Shown one piece after another: positions 40,670 to 52,900 of a DNA stretch of 64,000 bases. The DNA comes from Acridotheres tristis (Eukaryota > Chordata > Aves > Passeriformes > Sturnidae), in NCBI GenBank assembly GCA_037013685.1, contig CM072892.1, positions 17,613,501 through 17,677,500 of the forward strand. Direction: 5' to 3'. Numbering within the stretch: position 1 is the stretch's first letter; each line of letters starts with the position of its first letter. Under the pieces are notes generated by a model. The model searched no databases, was not told the origin of the DNA, and worked only from the letters and a program-made list of their open reading frames with translations. Made by a program: the position numbers and the translations under genes.

Positions 40670-43600
40670 AATGTATTTTATCACTGGAAACATTGATTTT
40701 TTTTTTCCTAATCTTAATGTACAATGTTTGAGGATTAAAGTGTTATGAACAGAGTAAGTGATTCAATAGTGACATAATGTTATCCATCTTTATATGTCTG
40801 TAATTCTTCACTCTTCACTAAACTGTAATATGTTTGGCATTAACAAGCTGTCGGGTTTTTCACTGAGGGGTGGATTTATGTTATTGATTATAAATGCTAA
40901 TCATTCCAAATGGATAAATAAAACACTTAAAAAACGCTTTATTTGTGCAGAATGCGTCTGTAAAATGGGTCTTGGTTTTCTCCAGCAAGAAAGCTGACAA
41001 TTTTTCCATTGTGATTTCTGATAAATATGCTTGGCATTAACTTAATTGGATGGGAAGAGTATAGCTAACTAGCCCTTATTAAAAATATCTCAAAATCCAT
41101 ATGCATTAGGACTTGTGCTATTGACAAAATTATTTTCTTACAGCACTCAATATGCATTTTGCTTATTTCTGTTTTTTTGATTTGGATTTTTTTTTAAATT
41201 TAGTGAAGGGAATTAAATTCTGTTTGCAGACCAATGATGCAAAACTGCTGGGTACTAAGGTCTTGTGAGATTTAGCTGAAAGTCAGTTTCTAGGTTTGGA
41301 AACAGACACTGTTGTAAGGATGTACTTCTATGGTTTAAAGGCTTCTTGGTTTCCAATATTCTTTTGAATCTATCTTCAAACACACTATTTTTATTTTTTT
41401 ATGCTAAACTTTAGGGTTTGATTTTTCAAAGAAGGGAGAAATTCCATAGAGCTAGTTGTGTTTCCCAGTCCATCATGCCAGTAGGTATGACTTACCCTGG
41501 AATTGTTGCCTTCAGGTAACCAGGAGTGTGCTACCACTTACACAAACAGTGCATCAAAATCAGTTCTGTCCCTTCTCTGCCACCCCACCTTTGAGGTTAG
41601 ACATGAGCAGTTCTCGGGATTTTCAAACTCCTGCAAAACACTAGGACTCCTTTGCTTTAAAATTACAGGAGACTCTTACTTTAGGCTCCTTTTGCAGCTG
41701 CGTCCTTGTATCTCTGCATCAAAAATAAATTTCTACCTCCAGGTTTGATTTGGAGTGGTAGAGGTTTGCTTTTGCCTTACAGAATCAGTTTTACTGCATC
41801 ATAACAGCAGGTTGTTTGTTTTCACTTAAAAAATTTTCATTGGTTTACCTGAAGTTTCTATCCAGAGTCCATTTTCTGGATGGGAGTTGGTGTTACGAAA
41901 TTAACCATCATAATTATATCTTTTTTTGGGATGAAATCTAATAATTTCAGTAGTATGGCCAAAGAAGGACAATGCTTCGAGACCTTATTACCCTCTCTTT
42001 GATGTCTTGGCCTTTTTGTTTGTTTGGTTTGGTTTGGTTGTTTTGTGATTTGTTTGGTTTTGTTCCTTTTAAAACCCTTTGTAAATACTACATTCATACA
42101 ATTCTAGCATATACTGGGAGTGACAGACAGGCAGGTTGTAAAACCCCTCTCTAGTTTTGGAGACTTCCTAGGCTGGTAGTGGGATCATCAGGTAGCTTGT
42201 TTTAGAATTCTGAGAGTAGTGTGCACTGACAAGTTAGCATGAGCAAATTCCTCTTGTTGTGCTCCTTCCATTTATGCCCGAGGGTTGCTGAAACAATAAG
42301 AGTTGTGTTTCTAGAACTTGTATTCTAAAAAAAGCCCAAAACACCCACTAGTAATTGAGCAGAGGAAAATGTGTGCTGCAGCAGTGTTGCCAAGCTTTTG
42401 CTGTGTGCCAAGATACTTCTCTGTGGTTTTCATAGTGGCTTAGACAAACAGCTGTGAAACTCTGTTTTTCCCCTCAAGGAATTATGTTTGAATAAGGTTA
42501 GAAACAGACACACAACCCAAAACCAGTTTTGTCAGGGGCAAAATGCAATGAGTGCATTAAACCTGACTCTTACTTTTGTATACTCCAGGCTAAACCTAGA
42601 CATGTCTCTGGAATGCAGAGATTAAAGTATCCTAAAAGTATTTGTTGGAGTGTTGACTTTTTAATTTTTTAAATGCCTTTTCTGTTGGTATCAAGTGTAC
42701 CTGACTGAGTTTGGCTTCACTTTGTGCAGGAAAACAGTAATTTTTGGTTTTACTGTGCTCACAGATGCATTTCAAAGACAGTACTGTACTAGAGGGTGGC
42801 TCAGTACAAAGTTAACTTGAGGGTATGTGAGAGGAAACTGAACCTAATGTGTGATATTATTCTAAAGTTATGCAGCCATTGTCTGGGAATCCTTCCTGGT
42901 CTATAACAGAGGAGGTAATGCCAAAATGACTATTAAAAAACCAAAACAGCATCACCAACAAAAATACCCCGAACTGCACACACATTCCCAAATAGCACAG
43001 GGAAAAGCAAAAGAACAATTTGGATTTGGCTTCCTTTGTTCAGTTTCTGCTGGAAAATACAGACAGCCATCTTCCTTACTGTTTTCCATGGACAATGATT
43101 CAGTTAAAATGCCTATAGAGAATACGAGACTTCATTGTTGCTAAAAAGCAAATGTTTAGCTAATTATAGGCACTGCTGTTTCCCAAAAACAGTAGAATCA
43201 GACAAGGTTAGAAAACATAAGAACAGGTTATGGAGCTGAATGGCATGTCTGTGATGTGTGAATCAGTCCCACTCCTGGTTGCAGAAGATTCTTTCCCTGT
43301 GAGCATAGCAGTAGAGCTTTATGGAAAGGGCAAATATCTGCCACCCTGCTTCCAAGTTTTTGGGAAGTTATGTGTACATTGGCCAATCAGATCACACAAG
43401 AGTGACTGTAGCCTCTTAGCTTGATTATATAGTTTTAACAGAGTCATTTAAAAGAGCAGCTGGCAATGCAAATCCTGTTAAGGATTTCCATGTTCCCTTC
43501 TGATGTGATTGCTCTTGTAGTGGGAGCAATAAATAGTAGTGTTTATTGGCAGAGATCAGGCAGGTTTTATGTTGAATAGAGGTGTGCACAAATGGCTTGG

Positions 43601-46600
43601 TGCAGAGATCTATAAAGCTTCACTGGGATGCACAATGTCTCTGGCATAAGCTGTTTCCTGTTCAGTCTAAGATTGCTGTTTAATGGTTCAGCTTAATCTT
43701 TTTTCTTGCAGCTCAGCTGATGCTTTGTCCTAAATAAATTGTTTTGCTAGAATTATATGAAACATGCTCAATGCAGCAGGGCAAGCCTACACCAGGAGGA
43801 GGAGGCTGAGAATCCTCTGTTGATCATTCAGCCCACCTCCTTGCTAGATAGATTGTACATCTGCCTTAGCTGATTCAAAAAGGTGAGAGAGCTTCCACTT
43901 CGCTTTTGTAGGTTGCTATTCTCTGGATTTTGAAACTGCACCATTGCTTTGTTTATGATCTGTATAAGGGATGCAGGGAGATCACTCAACCTTTCTTCCC
44001 AATTCATGATAAAAGTAAGGTTGATACTGTGGAATACATCTTGTATTTATTGAGCTCTAGTATTTACTTGTGGGGTGGATTGAGTCCTTCACGAAACACC
44101 TGTAATTCTACCTTGAAGGGCAAAATACTTTGATTAGATGAATGCTTTCATACATCAGATATATCAACTGTGAACACCCACTTCCCAAGCCAATGGGAGT
44201 TTCTCATGGTGTTATTTCACGTGGGAGACTCATTTCAAGTACCATAGTATGATTGTGGACACACACATTCAGAGAGCTAGGGAATTACAGCTTGGAAATT
44301 CTTTTCAGGCCTGGATTTCTCCTGACTCTCAGGTCCGTTCCCAGGCTGACAAGCTGACTACAGCTTCAGTTAGGGAGGAAGTCTCCCGGGGTGATAATAT
44401 GGTGAAAAACAGAGTAAAATTCATAATAAAGATTAACACCTGGTGTCTTTTCCGTGGGATACATCCTGAGGTACTGTCCCAAGGATGTTTTTCCCAATTG
44501 TCCAATGAACTACTGTCCTGTCCTAGCTGCACATAATACACTTTAAATACGGGCTGTCCATACAATAAAGTTGGCCTTTTTCCTCCAAAGAGGTCCGTGT
44601 GTGTTGCTGTCCTTTCTCTTTCTTTGCAGTGCAATAACCACATATGATATAAATTTTTTTTCTAAATATTAGTTCTAGTAGATCTCCAGCCTCCCCCTAT
44701 GTAAAAACATTCAGCACATACCTTGGTTTCATTCTCTTTTCCTGTTTGCACTTTTAAAATTGTGAATACTTAGAGATATCTGTAACTCTTCTCAAACAAA
44801 TACTTAGCCACATGAATATGCAACAATCTTTTGAACAATTGAATCTTTTTACCTCTGTATTGCAGCTAATTATATTTTCCTTGTGCTGAATTTGAATATC
44901 GTCACTTCACTTGTTTTTTATGAATAAAATTTATCTATACCTGGCTCTGCAAGGAGGCATCAGAAGGGCCATATAGACACCTAAAATTCCTTGTGGTGTT
45001 TTAGCCCCAAGGCACAAGTTATCTTACCTGTATTTTTCCTTTCTCCCACAAGCTCTCCAGTGCCATATAGGGTAGCTACCTGGGCAACATCTTTAGTGGT
45101 CGAAGGTGAGTGTTTTTCTTGTGTGTGACATGATGACTTGAGATTGATAGATGCTAATCTTCTGTACCTTCTCAGTGGAATTCAACCTCCTGGAAGTCAG
45201 GCAGGTTTTTGATTACTTTTACTATACAATCTGGAATATAATAGTCTGGAGGATTTTCTTTCTTTTCCTCTGAACCACGTTTCTTTGTTGTTTTTAATTT
45301 ATTTTTTTGTTTTTAATTTTTTCTTCAAGAAGCCTTATGCAAAAAGGGTGCTTGGTGGCTTTTATTACATCAAAACCTGATTACAGTAATTCTGTGTTCA
45401 GCAACCTCCCTGATGAGCGTATTCTGCAATCTCAGATGCCTTTGAAGACTTCTGCTGGGGTTAGTTATCCGTTCTAAGTCATTTCAGAAGGCTACTTTGA
45501 AAAACTAGCTAGTTTCCTCTACAGTAATATGCTGATTCTAAGTGTGGTGGTGTTTTCTGTCCTTTGATCTTTCAGCCTTGCATTTTGTAACTGAAATGTC
45601 TTTTTCTCCCCATTCCTACCACTTCAAAAGACGGTGGGCCATATCCTGCTTTAATCTGCAAGGACCTCAGCACCACGCAAATATTACCAGTGTCCTCTAC
45701 TGCAAATGAGAGAAATGTGTGTTGCATGCTGCATTTTTCTGATGCTCTAGAGACTCTCTGTTTAGGTTTCTCTCTGTTGGGACAGTGCTCTGAAATCAGA
45801 ATATAATGAATTTGCATATGAACCTGTACTGAGTTTTCAAAATGGTTCTGGTTCTAAGTGATTATGGATCACTGTGTATAGTCCTGGATTTTTTTATAAC
45901 TTTTAAATTCACTACAGTTACCAGAGCTTTAAATGAGTGGTAGATGGAGGTCTGGAGTACATCCTAACACTGTTCCTGGGTTCACTTCACATACCACAGT
46001 TTCCTCATGAGGAAACACACAGGGATACCATGGCACTGAGCACCCTTGCTTAGTAGACCTGAAACAGAGCTGCTGCTTTAACTTCCTTCCTACAAAGACT
46101 TAATGCATTAGTGAGGACAACATTGTTTAAAAGCTCAGTGTCACCTTCTGTTGAAATTGTGAGGAGATGACTGCCCTGAGAACAAGCCACTGTGGGTGTG
46201 CCTCACTCTGCATTAGAAGTAGGTGGTGGGGGGCTGGAAGGGATGACTTCATTTGAATCTGCCACTGAACATGCTGCCTTTTTTATTCTTCGTGTCTGCA
46301 TAGAGCAGGGGTAATGCTCTATCTCTAATGACAGTCACACTATGAGTGGGAGTATTTTCACCCCCACTCTTTAGTTTTGGAAAGGACTCCATTGATTCTG
46401 TGTACATTGGAATCCTGTGGATTCACAGTCCAACAGTCTCACAGTAGAAAAAAAGCAGGCAAGAGTGTTGGAGTCAGTGAGCTAAAACATAACCACTAGC
46501 AGCTGCCCACTGCCTGCAAGGAGATCTGGGAAAGGTAGGGGAGCATGCTCTGCTTTGGGAACATGCTTGCCTTTCTAATGGAGATGGAGATGAGTAGGAT

Positions 46601-49600
46601 AGGTTGGAAATGGCTTTGTTCGATGTAGAAACACATAGTGGAATGATGTAAAGCTTACATAGTGTCTTCTCAGAGTTGGATCAGTCCCTGTGTATTTAAC
46701 ATGACTTAAAAAGGTAGGAGTGTTATTGCATTTGTAAAAGCCTGAGTCCATAATATGCTCTCATGTCCAGACTCTCTCCTTTTTTTACTGAAAAAATTAT
46801 GTAAGTCATACCCAGCAAGAGAGCAGAACAGCACGAGAGATAAACAAGGCCAAGTCCACTTTTCTATCTGCAGTCACCTTTCCTCAGTTGTTTTTCCTGG
46901 AGCTAATGAGCACTGCTGAAATTACTGTGTGACTGTAGCTTCTCCTCTGGAGACCAAAGTCCCTGTGAAAAGGACCAAAACCAGATAAACAGCAATGCTA
47001 TTCCAGTTCACTGAATGTGACTGACACGGTATCAGAAATCACCACTCAGCCCAGACAGTCAGGAGGGGTAGCTCATACTTGAAGCTGCCAAAAAACCCCA
47101 CCTCATTACAGCAAGTCTGATCTGTTCTCAGAAAAAAAAATCTATAGTGGTATCACAAAGATTGGTTTCCGAATGAAAAATTGAGGTTTGACATGAACCT
47201 TAGGACTTTTTATCATTTGTGACAAGTTCATAAAGCAAAAGAGGCCCTTGCAGTCTGTGCTGGAGACACTGGATGGCAGTGGAAGCATGGCTAAGAAAAG
47301 AGCTGTCTTGCCGGGTTTCGGGCCAGCTTCTCTGAGCCATGAAAAACAAGGAATGAAGGCAGCTTTACTTGAGAAGAAAGATAAGGTTGAGACTACGGGC
47401 AGCCTTCTGTGCACAAAACTCAAGGCTTCCCTTACAAGGAATGCTAATTCCTCCTTTCATAATTTTGCATCTCCTTAAGGCAGATTAACCTATAAAAACC
47501 CAAATGCTTTGTAAAGCATCTATTACCTACAGTGGGTTGTCTGGATCAAAACCATTAAATGAAGAAAAAGCCAATTTCCAGTTGCTGCCAGTGGCACAGC
47601 TTTTATGTGAGTCTTGGTAATTTTTAACTCGTGTTCAAGCTAAGAAAGGATCTGCAGTGATTATTTTTAGAGTACATTGTGTTTGCTCTTCACTGCTACA
47701 GCCTACATCCTAAAATCTTCCGACATGCCACAGCCCCACTACCAGAAGCTCTTTCTGTGAGCTGTGTGCAGCTGTGTGTGCTCTGAGACTGTCTGGGAGA
47801 GCTGTGCTCCTGCACAGGTGGGATCACAGGCTGAAACCCCAGACTCCAGCAAAGGAGAATGGTGTGCTGGAGCTTTTTACAGTGTACAGCTGCAAAATGG
47901 TTATTTCCCAGCAGTTTGAGGTTTTCTGAGGTGTGAGGCTCATGTTTTCTGCTGAAGTATTAAAATATGAAATTGATAGCTTGGGCAGCTGCAAGGGATG
48001 GAGACACTGTGAGAAAGAAGCAGCATATTTGAATGGAGAGTAATTGTCATCCAGATTAGACTGGAGCAATGCAGTTCTTTGCTCAAAGGGGTCTGGAGAC
48101 AAGGAGAGGCAGCAGCCCTGTGAACATGTGAAGGGGGGACACAAAAATCACGTCTGAAATTGGAACTGGCTGACTTTAGTGTGATTGAGAAACTTATGAA
48201 GAGGTCAGCAGTGTGAAAGCAGAAAAGGAGGATGGGTTTGTCCATTATCAAGTGTCTCAGAACATCATAATCTGAAATATGGGAGAGGTAAATGAGCAGT
48301 GATTACCAGAAAAGCAATTCACTCCCTCAGGCCAGGTTTTCAAAAGCTTTATGTGCTGTAAGTTAATAGCCAGCTATTTGCTTTCACTCTGGATTAAGCC
48401 TCAGGCTTCCTGAGGTGATGTCCTTCCCTGTCCCTCACAGACCCTCATGGTCAGGCAGCACAACTCTGCACATCAGTATGGGCAATCTCAGCTCAGCCTC
48501 TCCAGAAACACCTTACTCGAGGAAATCCTTAGTTATGGGTTCCTTGGTTTTCTTTCTGTACCTTTTGCATTATCCTCAAAAGAGCACACCTGGATGTATT
48601 CAGGGACTAGGAAGCAGAAGTTTTTTGTGTAAATTAAAACAAAGATGGAAGATCCTGACATGAAAAAGTATGCTATGCCTTGTCTTCTGGAAAACAAAGT
48701 GAGAAATGATTCTGATTTTAACAGAGATTATTGCAGTACCTACAGGATGTGTGAAACTGAAGTGGGGACTGTTCTTCAGTCTTGCTTTTATGTAAGGCAT
48801 CTATGAGGTTTGCTTCTTAAAGGGTGGATATATCATTCGTGGGGAGGGGAGAATGCACAAGGCTCGGAACTTGGTGCTTATTTGTCTTGTGTGGCTCCTA
48901 AGGCCAGTATTTAATGGGCATCTCTGTGGGAAGAAGAGTTTTCTGTGGGAGTGTCATGCCCCTTGGTCTAATGAGAGGTAATGTGATTTTTGAAAAACTA
49001 CATAATTTTTGATTATTGGTTTATAATCTTAATAGTGTATTAAAAAAAATGTGTGCTTTTTTGTCTGCTTTCTTTATGAAATTCTTCTGAGTGCTGGTTA
49101 TTTTTACAGGGCTTTAGGTGCTCTGTGCTTCCAGATCACAGCTCTTTTTCTTGTTTGTTCTGACAGAAAGAGATCTTCAGGAACATCTCAGGTTTTCATT
49201 TTGCTTTTCCTTGCTACTTTAGTCTCTTGTGCAAAAGTGAGAAAGAAATGTGGTTACTGAACTTTGACAGGTTTTCCCTTTCACCCACAGTGCTTTGAAG
49301 GCAACTTGCTTACCAAAAATGTGCTTGGGTAAGCGAAAGATATGCAAGAAACTGAAATAGAGATCCTAAGATACCATGTGGCCTGTTGAGGACAGTGGTT
49401 ATTTGCAGGTATCTTTGGAGCAGGTGAGTAATAGGGCCCTGTCTCAGCCAGCAGGATAACACAGGGTGACTGTGCTTTGTATAACCAGTGCAGGCATGCA
49501 ACTTGGCAGCCAGTTAGCAATGTTTTGAGTAATTTTGAAAAGCTCCTTCTGCATTATTTAGTGGGCGAATTTTTCAAGACTGAGCCTTTAACTCCTGAGA

Positions 49601-49680
49601 GACAAAGAGCCTGGGCAAGATGCTGTTGTAAATCTGTTGTTGCCAGTTTCTGGTGAGATCTCCTGTTACTGGATTTCCCA
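40670..49680. other. Intergenic, downstream of GALC
   Basis: No gene recognised. Open frames are short, occur on both strands over the same bases and resemble no family. A GT-rich simple stretch (TTTGTTTGGTTTGG type) lies at about 42013-42065. An 18-base perfect palindrome GTTTCCTCATGAGGAAAC lies at 45999-46016. Confidence 0.7.
42013..42065. repeat. GT-rich simple sequence
   Basis: Mixture of TTTG and TTTGG units on the plus strand, a low-complexity tract common in bird genomes. Confidence 0.85.
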
Positions 49681-49689
49681 CCAGCAATG

Positions 49690-49960
49690 AAAATCCAGCT
49701 GTTTGGGCGCGGTGCGGCACCGCTGGCGGCGCTCGGGCTGCCCTGTGCTGTAATGCAGAGCACAGAGCAGTGCAGTGGAGCAGGAGGAGGAGGAGTTCTA
49801 GTGAGAGAACAGGTGCCAGTGCCTCAGAGAGCCATAAGCAATGCTCAGCAGAGCCCAGGCTTCTGAGGGCTGTAATGTGGAAAACACCGTGCCAAGAGCA
49901 GGGCTTGTGTCAGCCCCTGCACCAAGGGAGTGAGGCAGGGCTGCTGGGAGCAGCTGGCTG
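49690..49960. other. GC-rich, CpG-containing patch in the gene desert
   Basis: A cluster of about nine CpGs within some 35 bases at 49706-49740 (GGGCGCGGTGCGGCACCGC and following) stands in sequence that is otherwise CpG-poor, followed by about 200 bases of purine-rich, GC-richer DNA. An open frame runs through it (49653-49961) but its peptide resembles nothing. Possible promoter of a noncoding RNA, an enhancer, or a fragment of an unrecognised repeat. Confidence 0.35.
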
Positions 49961-49969
49961 AGGAGCAGC

Positions 49970-52900
49970 CCTCTGCTAGCTGTAGGGTGTTTTAAGTGAT
50001 AAAATTGAGCTAACTCGGGGGAGTAAAGACAATGGGTGACCTTCAGCAGGAGCTAAGGGTAGTGAGCCCTTCTGCAGATCAGTTCCATGATTTCTGGTTA
50101 GGCTTAATTTGTGTGATCTGTCCTTACAACTCACTTGGTGAAGAATTCAGACTGAGGGGCCTCACTAGTCCACAAAAAAATATGTGCAAAAGTGAGTTAA
50201 AATATCTAATAATTTTCCCGGATTTCCTTAAACTTGAGGAGCATAAGAACTTTAAAAGAGGAAGCTCTTTCAGTGTGATTCTTTGTTGAACCCACTCGGT
50301 GCATCTAACACATCTCCCTGTCTTAGGTTCAACCAAAAGCGCCAAAACAAGTGACTTCAGGCATGACTTCCTGTGAGTATTTCATGGTAGACATGGACAG
50401 CTCTTCATAATGCTGATTTTAAAAGTGCATATTACCATTCCAGAGCAGAGCAGGATTTTTTGGATAGAGGAAAAAAGACCTCACACCAGAGCAACACACA
50501 GCCTGGCAGTCGAGTCAGTGGGTCTGGATCTGGACCTTTGTTCTCTATTCTTTAGTCCTGGAAATTAAACTGACAGTCTGTTTTTCCATAATGTTGAGGC
50601 TGATTGCAATTTTGGGGGGGATACATGAGGCTTGACTCAGGACTCAGCCTCATCTTATGCTAGTTTATGATTGTTGTCAGATAAGTTATGATATTTTAGA
50701 TGAGCTGTTGTAAAAACATATGTATGTTCTTAGCTGGCAACAAATTTTAGTATTTTAATGATGCTTAAGACAGCTCCAGCATAGAGAAAACACCCTATTA
50801 AAAACAGTAAATCAAGCTCTGCAAGCATGATAGCTGAATTAGAGTTTGAGCTATTCCAACATCTTTGCATTCTGCTTTGTTGCTGATATGTACACACAAA
50901 GACATATAAACTATTTGCTGTTATAGTTTTGCAATTCAGTGTGTTGCTTACAGCAACAATGCATTTAAAGCCAACAGCACAATATTGGATCAGTTATCAC
51001 CAATAAAACCAGTTTTGCTTCATAGAATCCTCCTCAGTACATTCCTTATTTTCCAAACTGAGTATCTTATAAGCCACAATTGGAAGAAACATCTTGTAGA
51101 AAGACTAAATAGCTGAATAATGGCAAAGTATGTTTCCCATTTACCACTGTCTGATGTGGATGAGGGGCTGGGGAGGGAGATCAAGCAGTAGGGGTAAAAA
51201 CTCTTTTTCCTGGTTCTGCACTGAATGATTGTGGCAGTATCCATATCTTAATAGACTGAACAAAGGAGAAATCTCAGGTACTCTGACCTGAGAAGGCATC
51301 TTGAACTGTGCTCAACCTTAAATTCTTCTTTTATGGAATATGAATATTAAACATCAACCCTAGCTTACACTGACAGATGAGGTTTAACTTATGGGCTCTC
51401 TGCTCTCTGTGTCAGAGATCTAAACCCATGTTATCTCTGGCTTCAGAACAAGCTCAGTAGCTACTTCACTACTTTCAGCTTCTCATATTCTCTCTGCATC
51501 TCAGACTACAGGCAAACTAAGTTCCTCCATCTTTTGCCTTTCAACTACACAAGGCAACACTGCTTAAAATTTTGGTCTTTCGTATTCCATAAGTCAATAA
51601 ATGTCAAAGAAGTGTTGGATTATTTATGATTTTCTTAGGTCTATGCTACATTTCTGAGAAGGCCTTGTGGCATTTGGTCATCACACTCTTAGAAGACATA
51701 TCACAGGGTAACAGGGTAACGTCACTGTACATATATAAAAAAAATTAAGATGTTTCCCACACTAAAGTACATCAGTATTGTTCTTGACTTAGACACTACT
51801 GGTTGGAAAAACACTTCCCTCTTCATTACATCTATTGCCAAATGACTTGCTCAGGGTTTTTTTTTTTGTGTTTTTTGTTTGTTTGTTTGTTTTTTGTTTG
51901 GTTTTTTTTGTTTGTTTTGTTTTTGGTTTTGTGTGTGTGTGTGTGTGCTTTTTTTAAGGATTCATAAACATATTTCAGTGCAAGAAGGAACTAGGCTAGT
52001 CTTAGAATTTGTGCATTTCACGCAATAATTGTTCTCTGAATCAGTTTCAAGTCATGAGTGCTCTCTCATAGCAAAGGCAAAAACAAAGAATCTCATCAGG
52101 ATGATGCTTAAACCTCTTGGTGAGATTCAGGTAAAGATTTATGGCTCTAGCATTGGTGATAGCATCTTTCTGGCTGCACAGCTAGTACCCTGTGATGAAT
52201 TGCAGACCCCACTTACACAGTTTGACCAGGCAAACTCTACTCTGGCACTCAGCTTTGGCTATTTACAGATAGGGTCAGCACTGCCTGCCCCACTGAGTTT
52301 GAATCAAATGGTGCAGACAGCAGCTTTCTCTTAAATCTGGATGTCCCACCCATGGATGTGATAAGCCCTGCTGTAGTCTCTCTGAAAATCACACAGCATC
52401 AACAGCCTTTGAAATAGAAGTTATCTGTAGAGACTAGAGAGACTCCAGCTGTGATGGCAGAGGGGTCTCCCCCTTCCACTGCACCTCACCCCATAATTTC
52501 TGTGTGTCCCTTGTTTTTACCATGGGATGTATTTTAGAATTCAGCTGAATTTGGCTTACAGCTCATCTTTTGATTTGGATGACAATAGCAAACTAACTGT
52601 GTCCATTAGAGATGTTACTAATGGAAAGTCAGAACCTGTAGCTTCTGTGGTCTGCACGAAGCTTTCAGAGCAGTGTTACAAGGTAAGGGTCTACACAGAA
52701 ATGGAAATGTGTGGTTTGTGTAAAATAAAAAGCTTTGAAATGAGCAGAAAGCTGTGAGTCATGCATAGCATGCTCGTGCTGGACTTGAGAAGATTGGCCA
52801 AGGACATTGTTGATTAATTCTTTTCCTTTAATGAAAAGCTAATATGTGATTGTTATTATCCCAGCAGGAGGGACTGCTTTCTAAGTCTTATCTACATTCA

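Noticed and set aside
45999..46016. 18-base palindrome GTTTCCTCATGAGGAAAC as a regulatory site
   Set aside because: No context supports function; it may be part of an old MIR-like remnant or chance.
52029..52334. 101-codon open frame in the desert
   Set aside because: Does not resemble any family I know; length is within chance expectation for 23 kb of AT-rich DNA.
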